NCBI GenBank assembly: GCA_900545835.1
Contig: URBB01000020.1
Location: 1-23,294, forward strand
Length of the DNA stretch: 23,294 nucleotides
From: an uncultured Collinsella sp.
Lineage (GTDB): Bacteria; Actinomycetota; Coriobacteriia; Coriobacteriales; Coriobacteriaceae
Reading direction: 5' to 3'
The translations under genes were made by a program, and so were the position numbers. Within the stretch, counting starts at the first letter, position 1. The number at the start of each line of letters is the position of its first letter. This document shows, piece by piece, positions 6,690-15,589 of this stretch. The notes under the pieces are model-generated. The model was not told the origin of the DNA, did no database searches, and saw only the letters and a program-made list of their open reading frames with translations.

Positions 6690-8825
6690 ATGGGGCGCAA
6701 TAACAAGCATAAGCGTGGAGCTCGCAATAAGCGCGGGCCGGTGCGCAGCGAACGCCGTCCGAGCCTGACCGGGCGCGTGCAGCTCCATGAGCACAGTGCC
6801 TATGTCATAACCGAGAATGGCGACTACAAGGTCATGGGTCGCGGCAAGCGTGAGATCATGGACGGCGATACCGTTGCCGTGAGCATTAAGAACAGCCCGC
6901 ACGGTGAGCGGCGCGCCGTGATCGAAGGCGTGGTTGAGCGCGCAGCCATAAGCGTGGTGGGTACGTACCAGACCGCCGGTCCGCTCGGTGTGATCGAGCC
7001 GCTCGATTCGCGCTTGAAGGCTGACTTCTTCATTTTGCCCGAGGATACCTCGGCGGATCGTCTGGGTGTCCACCCGGGTGATGCCGTTGTCGCGCGCATT
7101 TTGACCTACCCGACGCGCCTGGAATCGGGCACTGTGACGATCGAACGCCGCATTGGCGGAGATGACGCGCCCGATTTGGGCGTTCAATATGTGATGGCGC
7201 GTTACGGCTATACCGATAGCTATCCCGAGGCCGCGCTGGACGAGGCCGAGGGGCTTTCGCTCGATGTGTCCGCGGCGCTTAAGGACCCGCTCCGCCGCGA
7301 TCTGCGCGACCGCTTTGTCATCACGATCGACCCAGTCGACGCGCGCGACTTTGACGACGCCATTTCGCTGGAGCGCACGCCCGAGGGTGGCTACAAGCTA
7401 GGTGTGCATATCGCCGACGTTTCACACTATGTGGCTTGGGACGGGCATATCGATCTTGAGGCTCGTCATCGTACGACATCGGTGTATCTGGCCGATCGCG
7501 TGCTTCCCATGCTGCCCGAACGCCTGTCCTGTGACCTGTGCTCGCTTCGCCCTGACGAGGACCGTCTTGCGTTTACCGTCGATATCGAGCTCGATGCGCA
7601 GGGTCGCGTGCGGCATTACGATCCGTACCCCAGCGTGATTCGCTCGCGTGTGCGTATGGACTATGACGGCGCCGAGGCGCTGCTGGTGCGTGCCGGCGCG
7701 GTTGAGTATTCGGTGCTGGAGGGTGCGGCCGAGGATGTTGCGGCTGCCGAGACCTCGCGCGAGGAAGCGCTTGAGCGCGGTCTTGCGTGCGAGGAGGCCG
7801 CCCGCGGCTACAACGTCGACCTCGGCGATTTCCTTGTCGCCGCCAACGAACTCGCCGAACTCCGCCGTCGTATCCGTCGCGCCCGCGGCTCAGTCGATTT
7901 TGACACGGCCGAGATTCGCGCTCTGTTGGGTGAGGACGGAGTACCCGTGCAGATTGTGGCGCGTGAGCGTTCGTGTGCCACGTCGCTTATCGAGGAAGCC
8001 ATGCTGCTCGCCAACGAGTGCGTTGCAGAGTGGCTGGCAGACCGTGATATCGAGGCCTGCTATCGCGTGCATGAGGATCCGAGCCCCGATAGCCTGCACG
8101 GTGCCGCCGTTGCGCTGGCGCAGCTAGGCATCATCGACGATCGCCGTGCTGCCGGAATTGCCCTGGGGAGTCCCGATGAGCTGCAGGCTGCAGTCGATGC
8201 TGCCGCCGGTACGGCCAACGCACCGCTCGTCAACACGCTGCTTCTGCGCAGCATGCAGCGCGCGCTGTACAAGCCGCGCAACGAGGGCCACTTTGCGCTC
8301 GCCGCGCCGTGCTACTGTCACTTCACGAGTCCCATCCGTCGCTACCCCGATCTGGTGGTGCACCGCGTACTCAAGCTGCAGTTGGCCTATGAGCAGCTGG
8401 GCGGCAAGGACGCCCTGGTCCGTACGCCGCGCCTGATCGGCAAGGGGCGCGAGTCACTGCCGCGCATTCTGCCGCAGATCTGCCGCGCATGCAGCGATGC
8501 CGAGCGCGCGGCAGATGCCGCCAGCCATGCGACGCAAAAGATCAAGATTGCCCAGTACTATGAGGACCGTCTGGGCGAGCGCTATGCCGGAACCGTCTCG
8601 TGGGTTAGCAGCATGGGCCTCTTTGTGCGCTTGGACCTAACGCAGGTCGAAGGCTTGGTTTCGATCAAGAGTCTGGGCAACGAGTGGTTCGAGTTCGACG
8701 AGGACGCGCTCACGCTCACAGGTGCCGACACGGGCACCCGTTACGAGCTGGGGCAGCGCGTGATTATCGAGGTCTCGCGCGTCAATACCACGCGTGGGCA
8801 CTTGGACTTTAAGCTTATCCATTAG
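6690..8825 (+). CDS. rnr: Ribonuclease R (3'-5' exoribonuclease, RNB family)
   Basis: A 711-residue processive exonuclease that degrades structured RNA and, with SmpB-tmRNA, non-stop mRNA. A basic N-terminus (NNKHKRGARNKRG) is followed by OB/cold-shock domains (about 25-180), the RNB catalytic domain with the metal-binding motif DPVDARDFDD at 214-223 and 'HYTSPIRRYPDL'-type sequence (here CHFTSPIRRYPDLVVHR), and a C-terminal S1 RNA-binding domain at about 629-711. Length and order fit RNase R rather than RNase II. The ATG at 6690 follows TAGGAGG. In many Gram-positives rnr is next to smpB; here smpB lies 8.6 kb downstream. The transcript has its own terminators on both sides. Confidence 0.95.
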   Translation: MGRNNKHKRGARNKRGPVRSERRPSLTGRVQLHEHSAYVITENGDYKVMGRGKREIMDGDTVAVSIKNSPHGERRAVIEGVVERAAISVVGTYQTAGPLGVIEPLDSRLKADFFILPEDTSADRLGVHPGDAVVARILTYPTRLESGTVTIERRIGGDDAPDLGVQYVMARYGYTDSYPEAALDEAEGLSLDVSAALKDPLRRDLRDRFVITIDPVDARDFDDAISLERTPEGGYKLGVHIADVSHYVAWDGHIDLEARHRTTSVYLADRVLPMLPERLSCDLCSLRPDEDRLAFTVDIELDAQGRVRHYDPYPSVIRSRVRMDYDGAEALLVRAGAVEYSVLEGAAEDVAAAETSREEALERGLACEEAARGYNVDLGDFLVAANELAELRRRIRRARGSVDFDTAEIRALLGEDGVPVQIVARERSCATSLIEEAMLLANECVAEWLADRDIEACYRVHEDPSPDSLHGAAVALAQLGIIDDRRAAGIALGSPDELQAAVDAAAGTANAPLVNTLLLRSMQRALYKPRNEGHFALAAPCYCHFTSPIRRYPDLVVHRVLKLQLAYEQLGGKDALVRTPRLIGKGRESLPRILPQICRACSDAERAADAASHATQKIKIAQYYEDRLGERYAGTVSWVSSMGLFVRLDLTQVEGLVSIKSLGNEWFEFDEDALTLTGADTGTRYELGQRVIIEVSRVNTTRGHLDFKLIH

Positions 8826-8854
8826 CCAAATCCTGACTCATGGTGGGGGAGCGG

Positions 8855-8879
8855 AGGGCGGCCTTTCGGGACCGCCCTT
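8855..8879 (+). terminator. Probable terminator of rnr
   Basis: A 7-bp GC-rich stem (8855-8861 with 8872-8878) and 10-nt loop, followed by a weak T-rich tail. It could act with other factors. Confidence 0.6.
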
Positions 8880-8944
8880 CGCATTTGAATCGTGGCTACC
8901 TTGCCGTCTGCTCGGCCGCCCGCTTACCTGCTATTTGAGAGGTA

Positions 8945-8982
8945 AAACCTACCAAAATAAACCTGTCCCTTTTGGCAGGTTT
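8945..8982. repeat. 13-bp-arm inverted repeat directly upstream of the serine recombinase
   Basis: AAACCTACCAAAA (8945-8957) and TTTTGGCAGGTTT (8970-8982) are inverted repeats with one mismatch and a 12-nt spacer. The spacer contains another AAACCTG word that can pair with the right arm instead, so two alternative hairpins exist. It ends 19 nt before the recombinase ATG. It may be a recombinase crossover/binding site, a REP-like element or a leader hairpin; its role is not established. Confidence 0.75.
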
Positions 8983-9001
8983 ACAAGAAAGCGGGGATGA
9001 G

Positions 9002-9607
9002 ATGGCGACGGTGTACGGTTATGCGCGGGTGAGTTCGCGCGATCAGAATCTTAATCGGCAGCTGGATGCGCTGGGCGCCTATGGCGTGGGCTCGGCGAAT
9101 ATTTATGCCGACCATGCGAGCGGCAAGGACTTCGATCGACCGCGTTATCGCGAGCTGCTGCACGTCCTGGGAGACGGGGACGTGCTGGTGGTGCTTTCTA
9201 TCGACCGACTTGGCCGTAATTACTCCGAGATTCTTGAGGAATGGCGACGCATTACCAAGGTGCTCGGGGTTGCCATTGTGGTGTTGGATATGCCATTGCT
9301 TGACACGCGCGCCAGGGCCAGCGGCGCGCCGGATGTGACTAACACCCTGATTGCTGATATTGTGCTGCAGCTGCTGAGCTACGTGGCGCAGGTGGAGCGC
9401 GAGAATATCCATCGGCGCCAGGCGGAGGGGATTGCAGCGGCGCGGGCGCGAGGGGTCCGTTTCGGTCGACCTCGCAAGCCATGCCCTCCTCAGTTTGAGC
9501 TGGTGCGCGATAGCTATGAGGCGGGCGATATTACCCGCAGCCAGGCAGCAAAGTGCCTGGGCGTGTGCGTGGGGACGTTCGATCGCTGGATGCGCGAGGC
9601 GGGGTAG
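9002..9607 (+). CDS. Small serine recombinase (resolvase/invertase family)
   Basis: A 201-residue site-specific recombinase of the resolvase/invertase type. It has the N-terminal catalytic fold with YARVSS (nucleophile Ser11), the arginine motif SIDRLGRN, the long E-helix (about 120-150, ending QVERENIHRRQAEGIAAARARG), then GRPRKP and a C-terminal helix-turn-helix (SQAAKCLGVCVGTFDRWMRE). The size matches Hin/Pin/gamma-delta proteins, not the large serine integrases. The ATG at 9002 gives the canonical N-terminus. Preceding it is weak GCGGGG; an in-frame upstream start at 8972 would add 10 unconserved residues. No transposase, integron or phage gene is adjacent, so it is either a solitary DNA invertase or the remnant of a mobile element. 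Its target sites are not obvious, apart from the inverted repeat upstream. Confidence 0.9.
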   Translation: MATVYGYARVSSRDQNLNRQLDALGAYGVGSANIYADHASGKDFDRPRYRELLHVLGDGDVLVVLSIDRLGRNYSEILEEWRRITKVLGVAIVVLDMPLLDTRARASGAPDVTNTLIADIVLQLLSYVAQVERENIHRRQAEGIAAARARGVRFGRPRKPCPPQFELVRDSYEAGDITRSQAAKCLGVCVGTFDRWMREAG

Positions 9608-9711
9608 GGTTTTGCGTCGCTTTGTCGCTTCCTGTTGCGATTCAAATATTGATACGGTGACGATGTCATTTGGGGCTACACTCGCTGATATTCAAAAAAG
9701 GAGGTTGGCCC

Positions 9712-10293
9712 TTGGCGCGCATAAAACAAATAATCGGATGGACCGCGATCGTTCTGTTCGCTGCAACGCTGGCGGGTATCTGGGTGCTGACGGAGCAAGA
9801 CGCGGCGGAGACGTCGTTGCTGAGCGAGTCTACCGCGCGTGTGGTGGAGGGCCAGGCTACGGGCGTTCAGGCTGTCGATGCCACGGGTGAAGCTCAGGCG
9901 GAGAACGGAATGACCGGGGGCACCGATTCGGCTGCCTCGAATGTCCGGTCTGGCCGACTTGCTTCCATTCGCATGTGGGTGGGCACGAACGTCCGTCGCG
10001 TTGCCCATACCGTAGAATTTTTCTTCGTCGGGTTGTTCGCCTCGGTGGTCGTGGTTTGCCTTTACAGGCGTCCGTGGAGCGTATGCTCCCGTTGCGTGCC
10101 CGTATTGCTCTTTTGCGCCGCCTGCTCCGTTGGCGATCAGGTGCATAAGATCTTTGTTCCCGGCAGGCATTTCGACGTTATCGATTTAGGATTCGATGCT
10201 GCGGGCTATGTCACCGCCATGCTGTTGGTATTGCTGGCAGCGGCGTTGGTGCGCCATGCGACTCGGCCGATCGGCGCCCATGCGAGGCGCTAG
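9712..10293 (+). CDS. VanZ-like family membrane protein
   Basis: A 193-residue membrane protein. TM1 (about 8-26) is followed by a polar, probably extracellular linker of about 60 residues (E/D/G/T/A-rich), then the VanZ signatures: RRVAHTVEFFFVG, a pair of hydrophobic segments, and GDQVHKIFVPGRHFDVIDLGFDAAGYVTA, which matches the family pattern of an acidic residue-xx-Q followed by FVPGR and D...D..G. VanZ itself gives low-level teicoplanin resistance in enterococci, but most homologues have unknown function, so no resistance role should be assumed. The TTG at 9712 was chosen because AAAAAAGGAGG ends 7 nt upstream; an in-frame TTG at 9670 has no RBS. It is followed by a hairpin. Confidence 0.85.
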   Translation: MARIKQIIGWTAIVLFAATLAGIWVLTEQDAAETSLLSESTARVVEGQATGVQAVDATGEAQAENGMTGGTDSAASNVRSGRLASIRMWVGTNVRRVAHTVEFFFVGLFASVVVVCLYRRPWSVCSRCVPVLLFCAACSVGDQVHKIFVPGRHFDVIDLGFDAAGYVTAMLLVLLAAALVRHATRPIGAHARR

Positions 10294-10374
10294 CCGGTAA
10301 CAAACCCGTTTCTGATAATGCAACCTCTTTGAATTATTTTGTGTCGCGCGTATTTCCGAGCGGTCGGATTTGAG

Positions 10375-10401
10375 GGGCGAGCGGTAGAACGCTCGCCCTT
10401 T
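10375..10401 (+). terminator. Probable terminator of the VanZ-like gene
   Basis: A perfect 9-bp stem (10375-10383 with 10390-10398) with a 6-nt loop, followed by only three T's. Confidence 0.65.
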
Positions 10402-10423
10402 GTGCGCCACGATGCGGCACAAT

Positions 10424-10452
10424 GTACCGCAAAAGCTGTTTGTATCCGGTAC
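10424..10452. promoter_or_regulatory. Candidate operator in front of the RpiR-type regulator
   Basis: Inverted repeat GTACCG (10424-10429) and CGGTAC (10447-10452), 17 nt apart, about 45 nt before the regulator's start. The regulator is the only obvious candidate ligand. No second copy was seen before murQ, murP or mupG, which weakens the case. Confidence 0.3.
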
Positions 10453-10497
10453 GAATCGTTCGTTGGTCTTTAATTCTTCTCAACGGAGGTGTTTGAG

Positions 10498-11349
10498 ATG
10501 GCAAACGGATTGCTTTTGCGGCTTCGCGAGCGTGAGCTCAGCGCGAGCCCGGCGGAACGCAATGTCATCGCATATGTAAGCGCTCATCCGCACGAGGTGG
10601 TCGGGCTGTCCGTCCGCGGTCTTGCCGATGTCACGTTCTCCTCGCCCTCGAGCATTTTGCGCTTTTGCAAGCGTTTGGGTTTTGCGGGCTACAAGGAGTT
10701 CCAGCGCGAACTGATTGCCGAGCTGGCGCTCTTAGGTGACAAGAAAGACGTAGCCCTCGAGGACATCTCCATGGATGACAGCGTCGAACGTATCGTGGGG
10801 AAGGTGATGAAAAGCAACGTGCGCACGATTGAGGCGACGGCGCGAACGCTCGATTACACCGTCTTGGAGCGATGCGCGGCCCGTCTTAAGCGGGCACGCG
10901 CGGTCAATCTGTTCGGTATTGGTGCCTCTCGTTTGGTCGCGCACGACCTGGCGCAAAAGCTCATGCGTGTCGACAAAGAGTGCCATCTGTACGACGACTG
11001 GCATGATCAGCTCTTATGTGCCAAGAACATGCATGAGGGCGATATGGCAATCGCCTTTAGCTACTCGGGCTTGACGCAAGAGGTGCTGGACTGCACCGCC
11101 GAGGCTCAACGTCACAACTGTCCCGTCGTGGCCGTTACCAAAGTAGATGGATCATCCAAGCTTGCCACCATGGCCGATGCCGTGCTCGGCGTCGCTGCGA
11201 GTGAACCCTTGGTCCGCAGCGGTGCCATGGCTTCGCGTATGGCCCAGCTTATGGTTGTCGATGCCCTGTACGCTGCTTACGTTGCCAGCGACTACGAACG
11301 GGCGACGCATGTCATTAAGCAAAACTACATCGAGAAACAGGAAAGATGA
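10498..11349 (+). CDS. RpiR/MurR-family transcriptional regulator
   Basis: A 283-residue regulator with an N-terminal RpiR-type helix-turn-helix domain (about 1-80, with LSVRGLADVTFSSPSSILRFCKRLGFAGYKEFQREL) and a C-terminal SIS sugar-phosphate-binding domain (about 120-260, with NLFGIGASRLVAHDLAQKLMR and IAFSYSGLTQEVLDC). Such regulators sense a phosphosugar. Next to murQ and murP the ligand is most likely MurNAc-6-phosphate, as for E. coli and S. aureus MurR. The ATG at 10498 has GGAGG 8 nt upstream; an in-frame GTG at 10489 overlaps that site and is rejected. The stop is 10 nt before murQ, so it is the first gene of the operon and probably autoregulates. The MurR label is inferred from context. 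Confidence 0.9.
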   Translation: MANGLLLRLRERELSASPAERNVIAYVSAHPHEVVGLSVRGLADVTFSSPSSILRFCKRLGFAGYKEFQRELIAELALLGDKKDVALEDISMDDSVERIVGKVMKSNVRTIEATARTLDYTVLERCAARLKRARAVNLFGIGASRLVAHDLAQKLMRVDKECHLYDDWHDQLLCAKNMHEGDMAIAFSYSGLTQEVLDCTAEAQRHNCPVVAVTKVDGSSKLATMADAVLGVAASEPLVRSGAMASRMAQLMVVDALYAAYVASDYERATHVIKQNYIEKQER

Positions 11350-11359
11350 GGTGAATGAA

Positions 11360-12283
<924 letters not shown>

Positions 12284-12340
12284 GTGCGCGGCGCGAGCTG
12301 ATATGACATCCAGACGAGATACCCAATACAAGGAGGAGTT

Positions 12341-13771
12341 ATGACGAACAAAGAGCTGGCTCAAAAGCTGCTGGACCTTTTGGGCGGTAAAGACAACGTG
12401 CTGGCAAACGCGGCGTGCATGACGCGCCTGCGCGTGACCGTCAAAGACGCGGGCAACGTCGACACGGAGGGCATTAAGGCACTCGACGGCGTGATGGGCC
12501 TGGTCGAGGACGACACGATGCAGATCGTGCTGGGTCCGGGCAAGGTGAATAAGGTGCTCGAGGAGTTCTCCAAGCTCACTGGCCTTGCGAAAGGCGTTGC
12601 CGACGAGAGCGTGGTTGACGCTGCGGCCACAAACAAGGCCGCGCAGAAGGCCAAGTACGAGTCTAAGCCGGTTCAGGCCTTCCTCAAGAAGATTTCCAAT
12701 GTCTTCGTCGCCCTGCTTCCCGGCATCATTGCGGCTGGCCTCATCAACGGTATCTGCAACGTCATTAACGTCTCGACGGCAGACGCGCTTGCAGGCGAGT
12801 GGTGGTACCAGGGCATTCGTTCCATGGGCTGGGCCCTGTTTGCCTATCTGCCCATCTTGGTGGGCTATAACGCGGCACGTGAGTTTGGTGGCTCCGCTGC
12901 GCTGGGCGGCATCGCCGGCATGATGTGTATCGCCAACAGTGCCATGCCCCTGCTTGCGCCTGGCGCGGCTGATCCTGCCACTGCCATTCTGCTGCCGCTC
13001 ACCAGTGCGCAGTACAACCCCGCAGCGGGCGGCATGATCGCGGCTCTCATCGCTGGCGCATTTTTTGCCTGGATGGAGCGTCAGATTCGCAAGGTTATGC
13101 CCAACGCACTCGACACGTTCTTGTCTCCGCTACTGGTGCTCATCATCGGCGCCTTTGCTCTGATGCTCGTCATCCAGCCGGTTGGCGCATGGCTGACGAC
13201 TGCCATCTTTAGCGTTTTGACCTTTATCTTCGAGAAGCTGGGCGTCCTGGGCGGCTATATCCTGTCGGCAGGCTTCTTGCCGCTGGTGTCCGTCGGCCTG
13301 CATCAGGCGCTCACGCCGATCCACGCTATGCTCAACGATCCCGACGGCGCTACCAAGGGTATCAATTACCTGCTTCCCATCCTTATGATGGCTGGCGGCG
13401 GCCAGGTCGGTGCCGGTTTGGCGCTGTACTTTAAGACCAAGAACGCCAAGCTCAAGAAGTACGTCGCAGAGTCCATTCCCGTTGGAATCCTGGGTGTGGG
13501 CGAGCCTCTGATGTATGCTGTTACGCTGCCGCTCGTTCGTCCGTTTGTGACGGCCTGCCTGGGTGCCGGATTTGGCGGCGCGCTCGCGGCGCTGCTTCAC
13601 ATCGGCACGGTTTCTCAGGGCGTTTCCGGTCTGTTTGGCCTGCTGATCGTCGTTCCTGGCCAGCAGCTCGGCTACGTTGCCGCTATGCTGCTTGCCTATG
13701 CCGCCGGCTTTGTCCTGACGTGGTTCTTCGGTGTCGACGAGCAGAAGATCAACGAGTTCTTTGGCGAGTAG
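12341..13771 (+). CDS. murP: PTS EIIBC component, MurNAc-type (MurP)
   Basis: A 476-residue phosphotransferase permease that takes up and 6-phosphorylates MurNAc, or the MurNAc-GlcNAc disaccharide as in S. aureus. The EIIB domain (1-85) has phosphorylation-site Cys26 in NAACMTRLRVTV. A linker (about 85-115) leads to a glucose-superfamily EIIC domain with about 10 membrane segments, including LLPGIIAAGLING, SVGLHQALTPIHAML, MAGGGQVGAGLALYF and IPVGILGVGEPLMYAVTLPLVRPF. These last blocks closely follow known MurP sequences. There is no EIIA domain, so phosphate must come from an EIIA-Glc-type protein encoded elsewhere. The ATG at 12341 follows AAGGAGGAG. The substrate assignment rests on sequence resemblance plus the murQ and mupG neighbours. 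Confidence 0.9.
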   Translation: MTNKELAQKLLDLLGGKDNVLANAACMTRLRVTVKDAGNVDTEGIKALDGVMGLVEDDTMQIVLGPGKVNKVLEEFSKLTGLAKGVADESVVDAAATNKAAQKAKYESKPVQAFLKKISNVFVALLPGIIAAGLINGICNVINVSTADALAGEWWYQGIRSMGWALFAYLPILVGYNAAREFGGSAALGGIAGMMCIANSAMPLLAPGAADPATAILLPLTSAQYNPAAGGMIAALIAGAFFAWMERQIRKVMPNALDTFLSPLLVLIIGAFALMLVIQPVGAWLTTAIFSVLTFIFEKLGVLGGYILSAGFLPLVSVGLHQALTPIHAMLNDPDGATKGINYLLPILMMAGGGQVGAGLALYFKTKNAKLKKYVAESIPVGILGVGEPLMYAVTLPLVRPFVTACLGAGFGGALAALLHIGTVSQGVSGLFGLLIVVPGQQLGYVAAMLLAYAAGFVLTWFFGVDEQKINEFFGE

Positions 13772-13838
13772 TTTGATATCGCGAGCCGTGTTGCTCGGGG
13801 TTCGCGGCGCGCGGCAGATTTCTTGATGTTATGGTTGT

Positions 13839-13872
13839 GCCGGCGGGGCTAGCTGCTCCGCCGGCCTTTTTT
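13839..13872 (+). terminator. Terminator between murP and mupG, abutting the mupG RBS
   Basis: A perfect 8-bp GC-only stem (13839-13846 with 13858-13865), an 11-nt loop, one C and six T's (13867-13872). The next bases, AAAGGAG, are the Shine-Dalgarno of the following gene, so either mupG has its own promoter or it depends on read-through. Confidence 0.85.
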
Positions 13873-13888
13873 AAAGGAGCGTTGAAGC

Positions 13889-14941
13889 GTGAAAACGGGT
13901 ATTTCGATTTATCTTTCCAGCCCTCTGCAGGATATTGAGCGGACGATTGAACATGGTGCCGCGGCGGGTGCGCGCTATGCGTTCACCTCGCTGCATATTC
14001 CCGAGGATGGGGGAGCGGCGTATGCCGATAAGGTCCGTCATGTGCTGTCGCTGCTTTCCGCCCGCGGCATTGCGCTCATTGCCGATGTGGGGCCTCGCAC
14101 GTGCGATTTGCTCGGGCTTGAGCGCATCGAGGACCTGCGCGATCTGGGGTTGGAATACCTTCGTTTGGACTATGGCTTTAGCGCCCAGCGGGTCGCGGAG
14201 CTGTCCGGTGTATTTCACATTGTGGTCAATGCATCGACGGTGAGTTCTGATGAAATCGCATCGTGGCGTGAGGCTGGTGCCGATGTGACTCGTTTTGCCG
14301 CCTGCCACAATTTTTACCCCAAGCCTTATACCGGTTTAGCTCTGGAGGACATTGCTCGGGTGAATCTTCGTCTTGCGGCGCTTGGATTCGAAATCATGGC
14401 TTTTGTGCCGGGTGATGCTAACGTTCGCGGGCCGGTATTCGAGGGACTGCCGACGGTCGAGGCGCAGCGCGGTCGCGCGTCAAAGGTTGCTCTCAATATG
14501 CTTGAGCTTGCACATGGCGCCGATTGCGACATTGTGTTGGTCGGCGACCCCGATCTATCCGATGCGGGCTGGGCGCAGTTTGCTCAAGTTTCCGCCGGAT
14601 ACGTGGACCTGCAATGCGAGCTTGAGCCCGGTTATGCCTATGCGCGCGGGCAGACTCATCACGACCGGCCCGACTCGAGCGTCTTCATCTTTAGGTCTCA
14701 GGAGTCACGTACGACGCTTAAGCCGGATTCCGTGCCGACGGATGCCGGAGCCGGCCTGCCGCGAAAGGCGGGGTCGATCGCTGTGAGCAATAGCGGATAT
14801 GGGCGCTACGAAGGCGAGCTTGAGATTGCGCGGGTCGATCTTCCCGGTGACGAGCGCATGAACGTTGCGGGCCATATCACGCCCGAGGCAATGGAGCTAC
14901 TGCCGTTCATCAAACGCGGATTCGGGGTACGGTTCGTTTAG
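13889..14941 (+). CDS. mupG: MupG-like 6-phospho-N-acetylmuramidase (DUF871 family)
   Basis: A 350-residue DUF871 protein. In S. aureus the founding member MupG hydrolyses MurNAc-6-P-GlcNAc, the product of MurP uptake, to MurNAc-6-P and GlcNAc; MurQ then acts on the former. Visible here are the N-terminal barrel start GISIYLSS, SLHIPEDGG, IADVGPRT, LRLDYGFS, 'VVNASTVS', ACHNFYPKPYTGL and FVPGDANVRGPVFEGLPTVE, then a C-terminal small domain (about 240-350, with GSIAVSNSGYGRYEGELEIAR). The GTG at 13889 has AAAGGAG 9 nt upstream. Presence of MupG implies that the cell imports a disaccharide rather than, or as well as, free MurNAc. The symbol is assigned by family and context; activity is unproven. 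Confidence 0.88.
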   Translation: MKTGISIYLSSPLQDIERTIEHGAAAGARYAFTSLHIPEDGGAAYADKVRHVLSLLSARGIALIADVGPRTCDLLGLERIEDLRDLGLEYLRLDYGFSAQRVAELSGVFHIVVNASTVSSDEIASWREAGADVTRFAACHNFYPKPYTGLALEDIARVNLRLAALGFEIMAFVPGDANVRGPVFEGLPTVEAQRGRASKVALNMLELAHGADCDIVLVGDPDLSDAGWAQFAQVSAGYVDLQCELEPGYAYARGQTHHDRPDSSVFIFRSQESRTTLKPDSVPTDAGAGLPRKAGSIAVSNSGYGRYEGELEIARVDLPGDERMNVAGHITPEAMELLPFIKRGFGVRFV

Positions 14942-15033
14942 CGTGTGACCCGTGGGCTACAATTGGCCCATCATACGAAGGCGCCTCGTGTGGCGTGTGC
15001 TCGCGTTGGCCGATCTATATTCGGAGGATTCCC

Positions 15034-15393
15034 ATGACCGTACTGCTTGTTGAATATCCCAAGTGCTCGACCTGTAAGAAGGCCAAGGCATGGCTGGACG
15101 AACATGGGGTAGAGTATATCGATCGCGATATCGTTTTGGACAATCCCACGGCTGATGAGCTTGCGACCTGGATTGCTCGTTCGGGGCTGCCGGTGCGGCG
15201 CTTCTTTAATTCGTCGGGCATGAAATATCGAGAGCTGGGCCTGAAGGCGCGTCTGGATGCGGGCATGACGGATCGGGAGTGCTACGAGCTGCTGGCGACC
15301 GACGGCATGCTGGTCAAGCGTCCGCTGCTGGTGGGCGACGACTTTGCGATTCCCGGCTTTAGGGAAGCGGCTTGGGCCGAGGCGTTGCTGTAG
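15034..15393 (+). CDS. Spx/ArsC (Yffb-like) family thioredoxin-fold protein
   Basis: A 119-residue cytoplasmic protein of the ArsC/Spx/YffB superfamily. The N-terminal YPKCSTCKKAKAWLDEHGVEY places a CxxC (Cys11, Cys14) at the redox site, followed by the typical 'RDI...NPTADELATWIARSGLPVRRFFNSSG...YRELGL' and 'MLVKRPLLVGDDFAIPGFREAAWAEAL'. The pattern matches the uncharacterised ArsC-related proteins more than true arsenate reductases; no ars genes are nearby. Spx-like transcription control through RNA polymerase is possible but not shown. The ATG at 15034 has CGGAGG 6 nt upstream. TACAAT at 14958-14963 is a possible -10, without a good -35. It is followed by the 62-bp hairpin array. Confidence 0.88.
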   Translation: MTVLLVEYPKCSTCKKAKAWLDEHGVEYIDRDIVLDNPTADELATWIARSGLPVRRFFNSSGMKYRELGLKARLDAGMTDRECYELLATDGMLVKRPLLVGDDFAIPGFREAAWAEALL

Positions 15394-15400
15394 CGGCTGC

Positions 15401-15570
15401 GGAAAGTGCGACCCGGAATTCGCTTCCAGAATGGGATGCACTTTCCCAAAGTGGCCGGTTGCGGAAAGCACGTCCCATTCTGAGCTTCGATTGCGGGACA
15501 CGGTTTCCGGTTGAGGGCTCGACGGGAAAGTAGGGACCAGTTTGAGCTTGAAATCTGGGACGCACTTTCC
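15401..15570. repeat. Three tandem hairpins at an exact 62-bp period
   Basis: Units at 15401-15446, 15463-15508 and 15525-15570 are each 46 nt: a 14-nt left arm, an 18-nt loop and a 14-nt right arm, separated by exactly 16 nt. The arm consensus is GGAAAGTGCGTCCC and its complement. Unit 1 has 12 Watson-Crick pairs, one G-U and one mismatch; unit 2 has 11 of 14; unit 3 has 10 of 14. Loops of units 2 and 3 share TGAGCTT. The outer GGAAA and inner CC are best conserved. The array fills the space between the Spx-like gene and the convergent minus-strand orphan gene. It lacks T-tracts, so it is not simply a bidirectional terminator. Confidence 0.92.
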
Positions 15571-15589
15571 GCCGGCGGGCCTGCCCCAG

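Noticed and set aside
9712..10293. Glycopeptide resistance determinant
   Set aside because: The protein has VanZ-family motifs but no vanA-type operon genes are present; most VanZ-like proteins are not resistance genes.
15401..15570. Integron attC sites
   Set aside because: Unit length (46 nt at a 62-bp period) is near attC size, but no cassette genes lie between units, no tyrosine integrase is present and the attC core triplets are not evident.
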